Shown here in pieces: positions 33,378-46,021 of a stretch of DNA of 64,000 nt (positions are counted from its first letter, which is position 1; each line of letters starts with the position of its first letter). Location: contig OZ020486.1 in assembly GCA_963971405.1 (NCBI GenBank), forward strand, positions 27,799,419-27,863,418, given 5' to 3'. Below the pieces are notes generated by a model. That model saw only the letters and a list, made by a program, of their open reading frames with translations. It made no database searches and was not told where the DNA came from. Made by a program: the position numbers and the translations under genes. The stretch is from Psococerastis gibbosa (Eukaryota > Arthropoda > Insecta > Psocodea > Psocidae).

Positions 33378-34705
33378 CAAGGTATTCACTGACATTTTCA
33401 GACCATTGTAATAGCTGTTGTAACATTGAAAATAATTTGAGGGTGACAAACCTTTATTGTGTGGTAAGCTCATTTTATGCCATGGGGACGGTAGGGTGGT
33501 AGGATAGAAATCAAGCTGAACTTTTTCACAGACACAAAGATATTAATTATTGTAATTATCGTGTACACAAAATGTAAGGCTGATCTGTAAGTTGTAGAAT
33601 TTAATTTTCAAGCTTATTTTCCTCAAATTACACCTATCGTTCCCATATTTCTTTACAGAAAAACGATACTCTAACAGGGCCAGGGTTAACTGCAGCAAAA
33701 TTTGCGACATTTCAAAAAATTAGGAAGCTGACAGAATCGGCGTCAGCAGCTTTTTTTTTATCGACGACTTGCTCAGCCATCTTTACGATTTGCCACGTCG
33801 ATGTGATATACTCTTTTGTCTTATGCTAACCGAACAAACAATAATAATAATCGTGAGACGGTTACATTTAAAAACCTTCACTGTTAAGGCAGCTAAAAAG
33901 TATGTTCTAAACCACTAAACGTTAGGTTAGTTCTCCTATCGCTCTAGACTGAGTCATTCACTATTCTCAAATTTAAATTCACATGTTAATTATGTGTATT
34001 TATAAGAAGAAAATGTGAAACTTTAATGGGGAAGCGAGTATCGATGGGCTTTTCAGTTATTTTATTAGGTGAAACCTTTTTGGGGTATGGAAATTATCAT
34101 CCGCAGCCTTCTTGTGTGACGAAAAGCAGCGCCACCATCCTGCTGCGGTTGTCCACTGTAGGTGTCTCTAGTTGCCGGGGGACCACGTAGAGTTGCGGTT
34201 GTCCGCCAAGTCTCTCTAGTCTCACTTGCCTTCGGGTATCGGAGAAGAGTGAGACTTACGCTCTTCTCACTCTCTTTCTCGTTGTCTGTGGTTCCTAGTC
34301 AAAAGTGCTAAATAAATAAAATAATTTCCATGTAATACAAATGACTCACTTCTATCATGTGTCTTTGTGCCCGTTTTTTTCGGTGCACGAACAGACTGTA
34401 TTTTACCCTATTTCGTTTTCCTCTATTAACTTTAACTGTTCATTCTGCCCACTAGTTTACCTCAAAAGGCTTGATACCCTACGGTACTATAACCATGGTC
34501 GACTGTAGTGTTAGAGGTGGTGGCCTATGGTATGCATACAGTATATTCACTTCCTCATTACCGGCACTGCTAAAGATAGTGTGGGACATACTAATATAAT
34601 TTATACAAATATCGATAATAGAGTCATAATTGGGGAATTAGTAGTAGTATGAGCTTTTAGTCGGGACCCAGGCCACAGTTTTGGCCCATAGGTCCCCTAG
34701 TCGCA

Positions 34706-34894
34706 CTAGTTGAGCCCCACTGCATCTGCGAATCTCGCCATGGCCGCGGGTTGGACTACTGGAGCCCAGCCGTCAGTAGCGACCGTGCACCCTAGATGGT
34801 CAAGTCTCTGGCGCCAGATCACATGGCACTCTTCAAGAATGTGCCATCCACTTTCGGCTTCCATCGCACATTGTCGGCACATATTATTGTCCAC
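34706..34894 (-). pseudogene. LINE fragment with Cys/His C-terminal motif
   Basis: The minus-strand frame reads MCRQCAMEAESGWHILEECH and then WRQRLDHLGC. The spacing C-x2-C-x8-H-x4-C (with W/R downstream) is the zinc-knuckle-like motif found near the C terminus of several LINE ORF2 proteins. It is a short relic followed by stops. GGCCCATAGGTCCCC lies just downstream on the same unit. Confidence 0.65.
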
Positions 34895-35141
34895 TTGATT
34901 TGGGGAATAAGTAAAAAGAGCGAAGTATTCCTCGACATTTAGTTATAATTTTTGTACCGTCACTGACTGATTAGTCCCAGTTAAGTAACTTGATTTGTAC
35001 AAATAAAGCTGAAAAAGCGGGTGCCTGGTAGAAGAATTCCATAACTGTCGCCAAATTTATCATAATGCAGAGGAACTCTTCTTTCTACTAATAATTCAAT
35101 TTGTGCGAAAAATTGATAGTGGGTGTCCTTACTTGACTTAC

Positions 35142-35263
35142 TTAATTAGGCGCGATCAGCCCAGGGGGACTTTTGGCCGCTCTAACAATTTCTCTCCATC
35201 TTTGCCGATCCTCAGCAGCCGCTGTCCAATCTGCTGCCTCGATATTGGGTGTCCAGTTGCCTC
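35142..35263 (-). pseudogene. LINE ORF2 C-terminal fragment, TAAG-type tail
   Basis: The minus-strand frame reads ADWTAAAEDRQRWREIVRAA then KSPPGLIAPN and TAA, followed by GTAAGTCAAGTAAGG. Same layout as 28150-28250 (DRKRWRACVYAAKGPPG, TAA, GTAAGTAAGTAAC), so the same LINE clade. 5'-truncated. Confidence 0.72.
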
Positions 35264-35432
35264 TAATGATAGGTAGTATCGAAATATATTTTCAATGTAT
35301 AATACATTGCATGATACTGCAGTCGCAATTTTTAGAAATCTTAACATAACTAAAAAAAGTTAACACTATATTTAGCTTAGGAAGCCTTCACGAGGGACAT
35401 GGCAACAGAAAGTTTCCAGGATTTCTTTCTTA

Positions 35433-35683
35433 GGCGGCTATTCCACCGGCAAATTTGCTTCCTGCACCTGTGTTTTGAGATTTTTGTTTGTTTTGGTTTA
35501 AGGAGACTATTATGCAGATACTTAACTTATCCATTATAAATTAAGTTATAATATGGTAGCAGACATCATTATATTATAACTTAATTTATAATAGAAAGGT
35601 ATCCATAAAATAGTCTCCTTAAAACAAAAGATCTGAAAACACAAGTGAATTAGTGAAGCAAATTTGCCGGTGGAATATCCGCC
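35433..35683. mobile_element. MITE, PIF/Harbinger-like, 251 bp
   Basis: TIR GGCGGCTATTCCACCGGCAA / TTGCCGGTGGAATATCCGCC flanked by TTA on both sides. Long inner palindrome TTATAAATTAAGTTATAATA around GGTAGCAGACATC. Close relative of the interrupted copy at 56063. Confidence 0.85.
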
Positions 35684-35732
35684 TTACATGGGGTTATGTT
35701 AAGTTTTCTATAAATCAGGCTTTACTCACATG

Positions 35733-36008
35733 TAGGGTTGCCAGAATTGTCAGACATAAAACCGGGACAAAGAGTCAAGATGCATTATATCTATTGTAAA
35801 TTTAAAAAAAGGAAAAGTCCATTTTATCTAGTGCATTTTTTTATTAGATTATTAAGTTTTGCAAACACTCTTCACTTATTATTATTTTCTGGTAAATTTT
35901 CAGTGCATTTTTATAAAAATCATGCTAGTTATGTTTATATTGTCGAAACCGGGACAGAGATCAAACACGGTGGCATTCCCGGGAAACCGGGACAAATGGC
36001 AACCCTAC
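35733..36008. mobile_element. MITE with TAGGGTTGCCA ends
   Basis: Left TAGGGTTGCCAGAATTGTC then ACCGGGACAAAG; right ACCGGGACAAATGGCAACCCTA. About 276 bp. An apparent open frame inside is AT-rich and domain-free. The end sequence differs from the Harbinger group here and resembles hAT-like short ends, but I cannot verify a target duplication. Confidence 0.6.
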
Positions 36009-38183
36009 TCCCATGGGACAATACCGTAATCGCCTCTTTATTTTTACATTTGATACTTTAAAGGCATCCCTAGCAGAACATATGACGTTTTTTTCTTTCA
36101 GAAAGAAATGCGCCGAAGTGTCCAACAAGAGCAATAATTGTTTTATAATAAATTATTCTAAAGAAACTCAGATTGCTGTAATAACATTCTATGGTAATAA
36201 CACTGGGGATCAATATTAGTGTTGAAGGGGCATACGAAGAGCTTTTGTTCAATATTGCTAGCCTAGCTGATCTGTGACTGTGTGTGACCTGTGCTCCTCA
36301 TTTTGTATCACAGGATCAAAGGAATGCATGAAACAGCACGTAAGTAGGTAATGAGAAAATGCATCTAACTAAAGAAATTTTAATAATAGGCTATTTTGTA
36401 TATTTATATTGAACACGTTCGATACCTTAATAAGTCGTAGAAGTTTAAAAAGTACTAAGCTAATTTCCTAATTTTAATTCTGTCCCTTTGATTTTCTCTC
36501 TATTGGTATCAGCTATTTCGTTAGGTATTTTATTGTTTTAAATGTAATTCAGTCTTTGGATATGTGTTTGGTTTGCATATAAATTCATTAAAAGTGTCCT
36601 TGTCCAAAACAAAAACACACATTTTTTTCTTCTATTAATAGGGTGATGGTCCCGAATTGAGTTTGTGTACAGAAAATTATTTCTAAAGCAATTAATGTGC
36701 ACACAATACAAAATATGGGCGTATTTACTATTTTCTTTTTAATAGTTCTCCAGTGGGCCTAAGCCCTATATTAGCACCTAATTAAAATATTTGGTCCATC
36801 CCAATTACATGCTCAAACTTTTATTACCTAATAAACTGCTGCACAATTCTCATAGGCTGGCTGCGAGGTAATTCGAAAATGAAAGACGCATATCAAATTG
36901 CATAACCAAACAATTTGATTGTAAATACTTGGTGCCGGTGCCTCTGTAATAGGCCAACATTCTTTTGAAAAATGTAATGGTATTCCATAAATTTAATTTA
37001 AAATAAAGCAATTTTTCTATAATAAAACAAGGATGAGGAGGCAGTCTTTAGGAATAATATGCCTTTTTTATGTTGGGGGGGGGATTTACAGATCTAATCA
37101 CACATATTGCCCACACACCTTACATTATCAAATTTACAATCGTTAGGCTACATACTGGTAACCCAGTACGTGAAAAGTACAATCGTTTCAGCAGTTTTGT
37201 GCTCACTTTCAGAACAAAGTTGGAAAATAATGCCCGTATGAATGAAGTGCAAAACTGCCTTCTTATGTTCCTATTGTTGCCAAATTCGTTTGCAATTTCC
37301 GCCTTGTAGATCTTAGTGTAAGGCACGTTGAGCAACCTAAAAAAGCACAGTACGGCTACTATACGAATATTCGAGTGCAAAATAATATTCACTTGAAATC
37401 TCTCTAGGCAAGCATCAGTACCTATATTTGCGGAGTAGGTATAATGAAAATATCAAGTGAATCCAATGAATGATGAAACAATTTAATGGGCTATCCAAAT
37501 ACAAAAGTAATTATTTTTGTACTGGGTTTTATTTTATTAGGGTGGCAGCGTAGACAAAAGAAGCTAACAAAACGCGTATCTTATTATTAACAAAAATATA
37601 TATATGACTGGTGTGGTGAACTTAGTTTAAATTTAAAATGATTTAAAATATTGCTAGCTCATAACAAAATACAAAATCCGCCTAAAGCTTAAACTGTATA
37701 ACTATAAAATTGTAAGTCAGCGCTGTTCTTGTATAACTTAAAGGCACGTGGATAATCAAACCCTGTCAACTTAGTAAACAACGAAAGACTCGTATTTTTT
37801 ATATTAATATAAACCTAGTTCCAGAGAAAATAATACACCTTATTAAGAAAAGCGTTGGTTCGTTAATTGGTTCAACTTCTCAGCTTCTATCTCCAACATA
37901 AAAGAGATAAACAAAGTTACAGGTGTAGACGGGTGTATCGTTTTGTCTGTCGTACATGGGCCATTGAGTGTCAGCAAGTTGCAGCGGTCACAAACCTCAG
38001 TCAATCAATAAATGAAAAGGATGCTATATTTGGTAACTACAAAGCAGAAGTACTTTATGGTGCGTTTGGGATGCACCAATTAATGCTAGAAAGTTTCAAT
38101 ACTTTCTCTTACGAGATTACAATGTAGTAATCATTCTAGGGATTTCTTTCGAAATGTAATTTTTTCTTAGTGCATTTATTTTA

Positions 38184-38448
38184 GGCCCGGTACACACGAA
38201 CGAGTCTGCAGTCGCGAGTTTTTTTTTATTGCAACAATGGAACTTGATGAATGGTTGGTGCAAAACCAGAGTCTGCTTCAGAAGATTTGTATGAGCTGGC
38301 GTGTCTAGGGATAAACCGTGCACTTTCGTGCGGTCGACTTCACGCCAGCGTCAGAAATAGACAAGAAATCTTCTGCTAGCCCATTTGCTGCAAGGAAAAA
38401 AACGTCAGGAAATCGTACCTTACTTATTCATCTAGGTGTGTACCGGAC
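38184..38448. mobile_element. MITE, GGCCCGGTACACAC ends, 265 bp
   Basis: Left GGCCCGGTACACACGAAC, right GGTGTGTACCGGAC, flanked by TTA on both sides. The size and TWA duplication fit PIF/Harbinger-type. The inside is unrelated to the GGCGG group. Confidence 0.65.
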
Positions 38449-38454
38449 TTAATC

Positions 38455-38698
38455 TGACACACAGAGTTGAATTTCAATTTTTTCTTTGTTAGTATGTTTT
38501 GATTTAAAATAAATACATTATGAAAAAGTACAATAATACTGTATTTCAAGGAAGTCCCTAAAATTTTTAAACGGTTTAATATTGTAACAGTAAGTACAAC
38601 AGATGTGCAGCAGAAATGTAAGTACCATCGACAGTGTTCAGAAATCCCTAGCTACCAGGCATATACGTTCACTAATGGAAGTATTCCGAACGCACCCT
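38455..38698. repeat. Right-end fragment of the 32169 element family
   Basis: GTAACAGTAAGTACAACAGATGTGCAGCAG matches ATAACAGTAAGTGCAGTGACTGTGCAACAG at 32410, and both continue to CCCAGCTACC/CCTAGCTACC. It ends GAACGCACCC then TTA. It starts directly after the MITE at 38184. Confidence 0.5.
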
Positions 38699-40569
38699 TA
38701 GTATTAATACAATGCATACAATACATTAACAAGACAAATATCTTACAATAAATGATAAGTCATTTTGAACTTATCGAATAAAGAAATGAAGCCAAGTGGC
38801 CCGCTTCAACGTACCTATTAGCTCCCCGCTACGAAGCTACGAAATTGATTCTCAATTTCCATTTCTTTTGTATTGCCAGCCTGCAAGATGTGACCAACGT
38901 GAAAATGATACAATTATTTAAATATTGTTCAATCAGAGGTGATCAAAATGACTTTTGTAACTTGATATATTAAGAGGTCATTAGACACATGAATTTATGT
39001 GAAAAACTACACAAAAAAGAAAGCTAAAATAGCCTAAGCCCTAGCCTCTAAGACAATATTAATGAACGATATTTTATAATAAATTTGGTATTTTTATTAC
39101 CAGTTCCGATTAATATTTAAAGAAATTTTAGTCTTAATCAAATAAAAATAATAATTGTATAAGTAGGTACTATCTATTACAGTCTACATAAAAACACAGA
39201 TATCGATGGGTGGTCTAGGACATACAGTATATATTATAGTATTCTGTGGTCTAGGATGTCCATGCGTGACGAAGGAATTAAATTCTACAAAGACGTCCAC
39301 CCTAAAGAGGACCTCATAAATGGACCACCTGGCTGCAAACGTCGGCAAACAGCCCCAGTAAGGTCGGAATGTACGTGTAACGAAGGTTACAAGTAGATGG
39401 AAAGATTATAACAAACGAAAAAAAAGGATCATAGTATGAAGTGATAATACCAGACCCCATGAAGGACAAGCTATCACATTTCACACCGAAAAAAGAATAT
39501 GCGAACTCTGCATACTAAAAGTCGATGACTGAACATCCGGGTCATAGGCCTAAACGGAAAACCAGCCCCTCCCTCCAAAACCAATGCTAATGGCTGATAT
39601 ACAGAGATAGCTCTTAAGGTTAATAGCCTATTGTTAGAAGAACCCGAAATTCGACCATGCGGAAAATAAAGACATTTTTCTTTCTATTGCAAATATTCGG
39701 TTCATAAAACTGGATTGGAAAGTTGGAGTTGGTTCAGGCACCCGACGCCGTGGGTCATTACCTATCATTGGTGGCCTTACTAATCCTTCAAATCTAAAAT
39801 GTTTTGAACAGACGATTTTTAAAATGAATACCATCAATTATACGCAAACAATGGAAAAGGTTGAACATACTGTATATCTAATATGTACTGAGGGAAGACA
39901 ACCTTGACAAAGTGCTTACACCCACCAAAGTTAGCTTTTCAAGGAGCGTCACATATAACTATCAATGAACTACATACTGTAAGTGCAGCACATGCCTACA
40001 ATAATATCGGAGTGTTACAATAAAATTAAGGGTCATGCCGTGTAAATACAGTATACACAGGTACAAGGTGCAACATATCATTACGGTAGCGTACTATTTA
40101 CTTACTGATTATTGAACGGTGAAGATCATGATTTAGTAAAACAGGTATGTAATTGTACAGTAGTATATATATGGAAGTCTTGATATTATAGTACATTTAG
40201 CTTAGGTTAGGCTAAATTTTGATTTTGCAGCTTCTAAGAATACTGTGCTGCTGCAAATTAATTAACCTGTCCTAGGTCATTCTCATAATTTAGTTATTAT
40301 AAGCTTGCTAGGTATTACAAAAGTACTTGTATTACCTACTTAATTACCTATAATTTAATTTTTTCATTAATGTACTTATTAATAATAAAAAACTCTACAA
40401 ATGGACAGGACCAAGGGGTTAGCATCTTATTATTAATAGTCTTCAATAAATAAGTATTTTATGCCAAAATAAGACAAAGGTTAAGTAAAATTGTTGCTTT
40501 CCTATTTATACGTTAGTGGAAGGAAAGCTTTGTGGCGGTCGAAATTTTCGATTTGGAGATAGCTATTAG

Positions 40570-40725
40570 TGGACTTACAGGTTTTGAGGTCCCAGGAACC
40601 CAAGTGTTTTTTTACTGAATGTCTGTCTGCCTGCCTGTTCGTCGATTTGTCGGCAAATTACTGGGTGGATTTGGATTAAATTTGGCATGTATGTTTGCAA
40701 AAATTCTATCTCGGGATCGTTTTAT
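40570..40725 (-). repeat. Dispersed repeat copy (see 10200)
   Basis: Contains TTTTGAGGTCCCAGGAACCC, GTCTGTCTGCCTGCCTG and GGGTGGATTTGGATTAAATT, inverted relative to 10200-10400. Confidence 0.45.
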
Positions 40726-42763
40726 TTTTATTATGGGGGGTTCACACTAAAAAAAAACTGCAAAAATTGCTTAAAAAAAGGCTCCAACTATTTTCTTTAA
40801 ATTCACATATATTGTAGTCGTTAATAATTTTAACAAACCGCAATAGGTTGCTTGCCCCTTGATAGTTTGGTTCTGAGGTAAAAAAAAAGATAAATTCTTC
40901 ATTTTCATGAAAAATGACTAAAAAAAATAATGTTTCTGCGGAACCTTTATATCTGGATGGTTTCTAACTTCAGGTATGTTTTAGGTATTAGATAGACTAA
41001 CAAACCCAAACCGGTTGCAAACAAGGATTAGGTTTTGCACAAAAAATTATGGATAATTCATGCCCCCAATACATTGCTTCCCTTCTATGATTACTATGTT
41101 GTAATGTATTGATCTCCCGTTCTAGACTATGCAATCATCCCATCGATCAATTCAGTGCTTTGGGATATGGAATGTCGAGGCAACAGCAATTTAACCATAG
41201 TAAAATTATTTACTATGGAATTACTCATATATATAATTATCATTTACTCATATCTCGGTGCCTATACTAACTGATAAATAGGAAAGCATGTTCGAGTAAA
41301 CTCGGACCGGTTCTTTAAGTAGTGCTTGTTTATAGTCTTACATTTACTTACTGGAAAACAAGTTAAGGTTCGTATAGCGCACAATAAACCATTATGAAGA
41401 CATGGGTGGATTGAAGCTTGGGATCTGAGAGTTAACTTACTACATGGTTTAACAGACTTGCAAGAGGCCCTAAGGGCCAATAAAAAATATGATCGTGTGG
41501 GTTGTCCAGGGTAAAAATAAGTTGGACAATAAACCAGGGACCATAGCATATAGGAAGCGTCCAGTAAGAGACAATGCAATAGACTGAATAAGCTACTATT
41601 GTTCAAAATAGTTACCTACCACAAAAAATGAGTTTTACAACGCTGGATTCGTTGAAAAAAAATTAAGGACCTGCATTATTCCGATAAAAAAACACATTAA
41701 AGCGTTTTTATAAAATAAAATGCGGAACGCATTAAGATTCTGTTCAAAATTTTGATCAAACAAGGAGGAAAAACCATCTTAATACATATTCATTTTTATA
41801 AGGGACTATGTATACGGTATGAATCATAATATTTAAATTTACTAAGTTTGTTTCTCTAATAAAAATTAATAAGTTTTAACAAAGAATTTTAGTTCATATT
41901 GGTGTTATTTACTAAACCATCATTTTACATTTGTACCTCAGTGCAGGTATCACACAAAAAATTGAACCTAGCTAATGACATTAGAGAATACAGTACCGCA
42001 CCCTGCGCCAAAAACGAGTAAGTCTCTAATGTCTTCATTAGGAGATGAAGTACCTGACAGAAGTGGTAGCTATCCGCTATACAGTGGTTTCTTTGAAGAG
42101 ATGAATAGGCGAGTCAGTTTGGTTGCAACAGGAGTGTCTGGAAATTGGCAAGCACTCGTTGATGTTTGGTGTAATGGAATTCTGTATACTATAAGGTAGC
42201 AATGGTGTCATTGAACTTGAAAATCCTGAAAAAATCAATCGTAATACTGTAAGACTAATCTTACTGCTCGCTATCCTTTCTAGACCACAGTGCTAATAAA
42301 CAAAACACAGTAGGTACGGCGATCATAATAAAGTAGGAAGAGAATTAAAGGACGTGCATACCTAAAATTGCTAGATGATTAAAACAGAACATGCCAAAAT
42401 CAAGATTTACTCAAACTTTAAAGGCTATGCAATGATAAATGGAACTACTCACCGGGTGGGGTGGTGCAACTATGGCACTCTCAACTCCTGCAGTACAGTA
42501 GATATGGCGGGCACGGACACTGAAGATTCTATATTGTTACTGCTGCCCTTCTTATAGGTACAATACGTAGTTTTATTTCGTTAAAGGGCTATAAGTGCCT
42601 ATATAGTGCCTTGCGTTAGCCGCTAGCCTATTTGGAGACAGTATTGAATGTTCAAAATATCTTATAAACACAGTAATAGTAGTCCTACTTATTTCAGTTA
42701 CGTGTAAATGTTTGAAAATTCAATGACTTCACATAGTCTAAGATTGATACTACAACAGGTTAA

Positions 42764-43351
42764 CTACGATGAGTTGAGCCAAACGTCACAACAGAAAAAT
42801 CACGGTAAGTTGACTGAGGCATACTGTTCAAGTGTTACGCGAACAACAGTCATCTTACAAATGGTATATGCGATGCGAGCTTTCGGATATGGCCTTTGCT
42901 GCTGAGTCAAAGGGAACAAACTCAAGTTTCGAGTAAATGACAAAAACATTTCTCACGTTTTACTCATTATCAGGCTGCTGGATGCGCCACACCGAAGGAA
43001 CTCGAATTACTTCCGTTTGGAGCAGACTGCTTTAGCCATAATTATATAGAGAAGAAAGTGGAGTTACTTCTATTCCAGCATGGGGAAATTGTTGTTCAGA
43101 AAGAGAATTCACTAATTTAATTTGAATTCAGATTTTTACTGAGTGATATCTGTTTCATTCGACGGGATTTTTTTTTCCAACCAAATATCCCTACTCATAT
43201 TTCAATTTTTTTAGTTACTTCCCTTTGACCCAGCAAAGGCGATATATCATTTTGTAAGATGGCTGTTGATCGCGCAACACTTGCACAGTATGTCTCAGTA
43301 TAAACTTCACGTGGTGTTTTGAACTGTGACGCATGGCTCAACTCAGCCTAG
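42764..43351. mobile_element. Large inverted-repeat element, arms about 140-150 bp
   Basis: Left arm 42764-42917 holds GAGTTGAGCC, TGAGGCATACTGTTCAAGTG, CATCTTACAAATGGTATATG and TGAGTCAAAGGGAA. The right arm 43218-43351 carries the same blocks inverted: TTCCCTTTGACCCAG, TATATCATTTTGTAAGATG, CACTTGCACAGTATGTCTCA and GGCTCAACTC. The 300-bp centre has no recognisable ORF. Arms have diverged, so the element is old. Confidence 0.65.
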
Positions 43352-43496
43352 TTTTATAATACTAATTTGCTTGGGTCACACAAAGGCCTACAATGTATTA
43401 TTATAGTCTAGGTAGACTGCAATAATTACAGGCAGGCAATAGTGGGACCAGCGTGGTTTTGTGTATGTAGTTAGGAAAGCTCCTGGAATAATCGAC

Positions 43497-43655
43497 TTCG
43501 GTGGCAAGGTGGTGGCGTGCTTGTACTTGTGCGAGTCTCTACACACCATGTCGTAACTCAACACAGGTACTAACCTTAACTAAGAGGTCAATCGGATACA
43601 TTCATTAAATTGCTTGTAGGCCTATGCGATTAACCTTTTTTTTTAAAGAAGAAAA
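43497..43655 (+). mobile_element. SINE family 2 copy, plus strand
   Basis: GGTGGCGTGCTTGTACTTGT, ACACACCATGTCGTAACTC, AAGAGGTCAATCGGATACAT and a T-rich/A-rich 3' end. Homologous to 10935-11105 and 53590-53748, but lacks part of the middle. Confidence 0.55.
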
Positions 43656-45185
43656 GTTCTCGGTGACAAGCAGTGTATGTGAATTGTAATAACACCGCTT
43701 CTCAGATAACCAATAAACTAGCCTGTCATCGAGAATAGGTTCGTGCGGATTAACTAGATTCATGCAGTCATCAGTCACAACAGCTCAATGCAAAATAAAG
43801 GCTTTTCAATTTGTTTTTTTACATCGTTGAACCATATCCATGAAATTTTTGTATAATATTAAACAGAAAGGTCTAAGTACATGCACTCCCATGGCGGGAT
43901 GTGTTCTTGTCAGTTCATGCTGAATTTCAAATTCGGAATGTAATAGGCAAACATTGGTTTACACTTAACAACTAAAGAACAATGATTTCGGATGAACTGC
44001 CAATGAGTAAATAGGCCTAATATTCATTGAAACGCACCAGCTTGCAACTATGATTGAGCTATTGCCTAAACAGTAAACGGGCCATCCTCCTGAAAACGTG
44101 AATTTATGATGATTATGGCAGTTGGAAAGGTTGTCAATTTACAGCTTGCCAATCTTGTTTTACCAAATAATAAAGCATCACTAGAGCAACACTAGAGGAG
44201 AAGAGGGAGAAAGATTTAGAGAGGAAGAGGAGGGAAAAAACATGAGACTCGTAAAGCAAAATTCAGTGAGTTCACCATGATTAATTAACACCAAAAGTTC
44301 GTAGATAATTTTTGTAAAGTTTCATATAGCAATTTTTGTAATTTTATTTTTATATTACTTTTATATTCTTGATCGGAAAGTCTGTGACAGAGATGCCTAG
44401 GCTCCTTGCCTTTGCGAAATCCCCGCACATTTTAATTTTTGAGAACTGTCCGGGGATATCTATGAACTGTCCATGGATACCTAACAACTGTCAATGTTGG
44501 TCCACGGCCGTCTAATTACTGTCCTTCCAATTTTATTTTATTTTATTTTATTGTAGGATTAAAGCGTGATTTAGATCAGTTGGTGATCAAAGAGCCCTCA
44601 AGGAGAAGTACTTATGTAGTTTTCGTAAAAAAAGCAACAAGGAAAAGGCAATTAAAATAAATAACTATACAAAAACACGAAAAGTGACCGCTTTCAAGAG
44701 AATGGCCCCCTAACACAGTTACACTCAGCACGCCAGTTTGTCTTCGCTTAAAATTTCTTGAAGCTTGTCATTAAGTTTATGTCTTAAGGCAGCATTTAAC
44801 AACAGATTTCGCCCCCTCTTGTGGTTTTCGTCATAGAGTACAGCAAAAAATGTTTTTAAAAGCGTTGGTAGGTTGGTAGCCTATCTTTCGGTAATTACTG
44901 CTGTCAATTACGTACCCATAGAAAGTGTTGAAATATTTAAGACAGGTACCGCAATTGTAACCCCACGAAGTTTCCTTAAGAGGAAACATAGACCTTGAAT
45001 TTCCATGTAGCAGGTACTCACATTTCATTGGAATATCGTTATATAGTACATACAGGTTTAGTACCTAAACAATCAAACAAACAACGCAGCATAATACAAC
45101 GGATTAATAATAGTAACTAGATTCTTTGGTCTCAGGGTCCTGGCTAATTTGTAAAGGACCGTCGGAATTTCGGTAAAACACGCAC

Positions 45186-46021
45186 TTACTGTACAACGCA
45201 GCAACCTTGCCTGTGGGTATTCCTATCTTCGACAGCTGGTTTAGACCTTGAGTCAGACAACTCAATAGTTTCCCAACTTTTTGTCAAATCATCCCCTTTA
45301 GGGGGTAAAGACGAATCTCGCCGCATACTTTTCAGAAGTGTCTGGGTCTTTCTGAGTAGGAAATTCTGTGTTTTTGAACAACTTTGCTTCGGCTCAGGTA
45401 CGTTAATCGATGTTTCAAAAACCATACCATCCCCTTGTTTATCAATTACCTTGACTTGGTTTGCTTGGTCAGGCACAGACATGTGAGATTCTTTTGGTTC
45501 CACCGGCAGTCTTTTTAAAATACTGATTGGTACTAGTCTCAACGAATTTCTCCTTTCTTCTACTTCTTCGAAAGGGACTTGGGTCACATGTAGTTCCTCC
45601 TCCCACACTTCTCCTTTTGCACCGGTTTCAGGAGACTCGTCGTCACCATCAACCATTTCAAACCAATCTTCTTCCGAAGAACTGTGGTGACTTGTTAGCC
45701 GAGGCAGGCTAAGGTTGATACTGGTAGATGTTGAAATAAGACGTATTTTACTGCTGCCTCGTAACAAAGAATTTCTTAACTTATTCATTCGAACAACCTC
45801 GTGAGAACTAGGATTCCATGAAACATCAGAGTTGCAACGCGCATTTTTCCAATCTTCTCTCTTGGTCTTGTTATTCTCAACAAGGGACGCAGAGTTGACG
45901 CGTTTCACCTGCCCAATTCGTTCAAATAGAGGAGGGTCCCCTTGTCCTGTGTCGTTCACGTTCTCCAATGCTGCCAATTCCGGAATACCTACCTTTCCCA
46001 AGTCGAATATGATTTCTTTGG
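45186..46021 (-). CDS. INPP5A: INPP5A last exon: long linker plus CCVVQ box
   Basis: Acceptor tttttag|CC joins in phase to both 37-nt exons (G|CC, Ala 390). About 277 residues follow to the stop. The linker is hydrophilic and low in aromatic residues, with Ser/Thr-rich blocks (LISTSTSINLSLP, SHHSSSEEDWFEMVDGDD) and acidic and basic patches, so probably disordered. It ends RQGCCVVQ. CVVQ is a CaaX box; Gln at the end favours farnesyl transfer. Because the vertebrate enzyme ends in the same five residues after only about 25 residues, the frame is very likely real and the linker an insertion or expansion. Confidence 0.85.

Larger units (their letters stand above)
32830..45185. other. Gene-poor intergenic region, about 12.4 kb
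   Basis: Between the LMAN2 stop and the INPP5A stop (convergent genes). No conserved exon was found on either strand. It holds TIR elements (32908, 35433, 35733, 38184, 42764), LINE tails (34706, 35142), a SINE (43497), dispersed repeats and a (TTTTA)n tract (44530-44556), whose minus-strand reading contains AATAAA and might serve INPP5A. Stretches such as 36240-38160, 38700-40560 and 41640-42700 show nothing I can name. Confidence 0.65.

Noticed and set aside
34135..34330. Possible solo LTR (CTCACTCTCTTTCTC block with a following AATAAA)
   Set aside because: No second copy, no TG...CA ends and no target duplication could be identified.
35738..36061. 107-codon plus-strand frame
   Set aside because: Lies almost wholly within the TAGGGTTGCCA MITE and has no domain.
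41262..41606. 114-codon minus-strand frame in the gene-poor region
   Set aside because: No recognisable domain, no splice-supported neighbours, AT-rich and Cys/Leu-biased as expected for chance.
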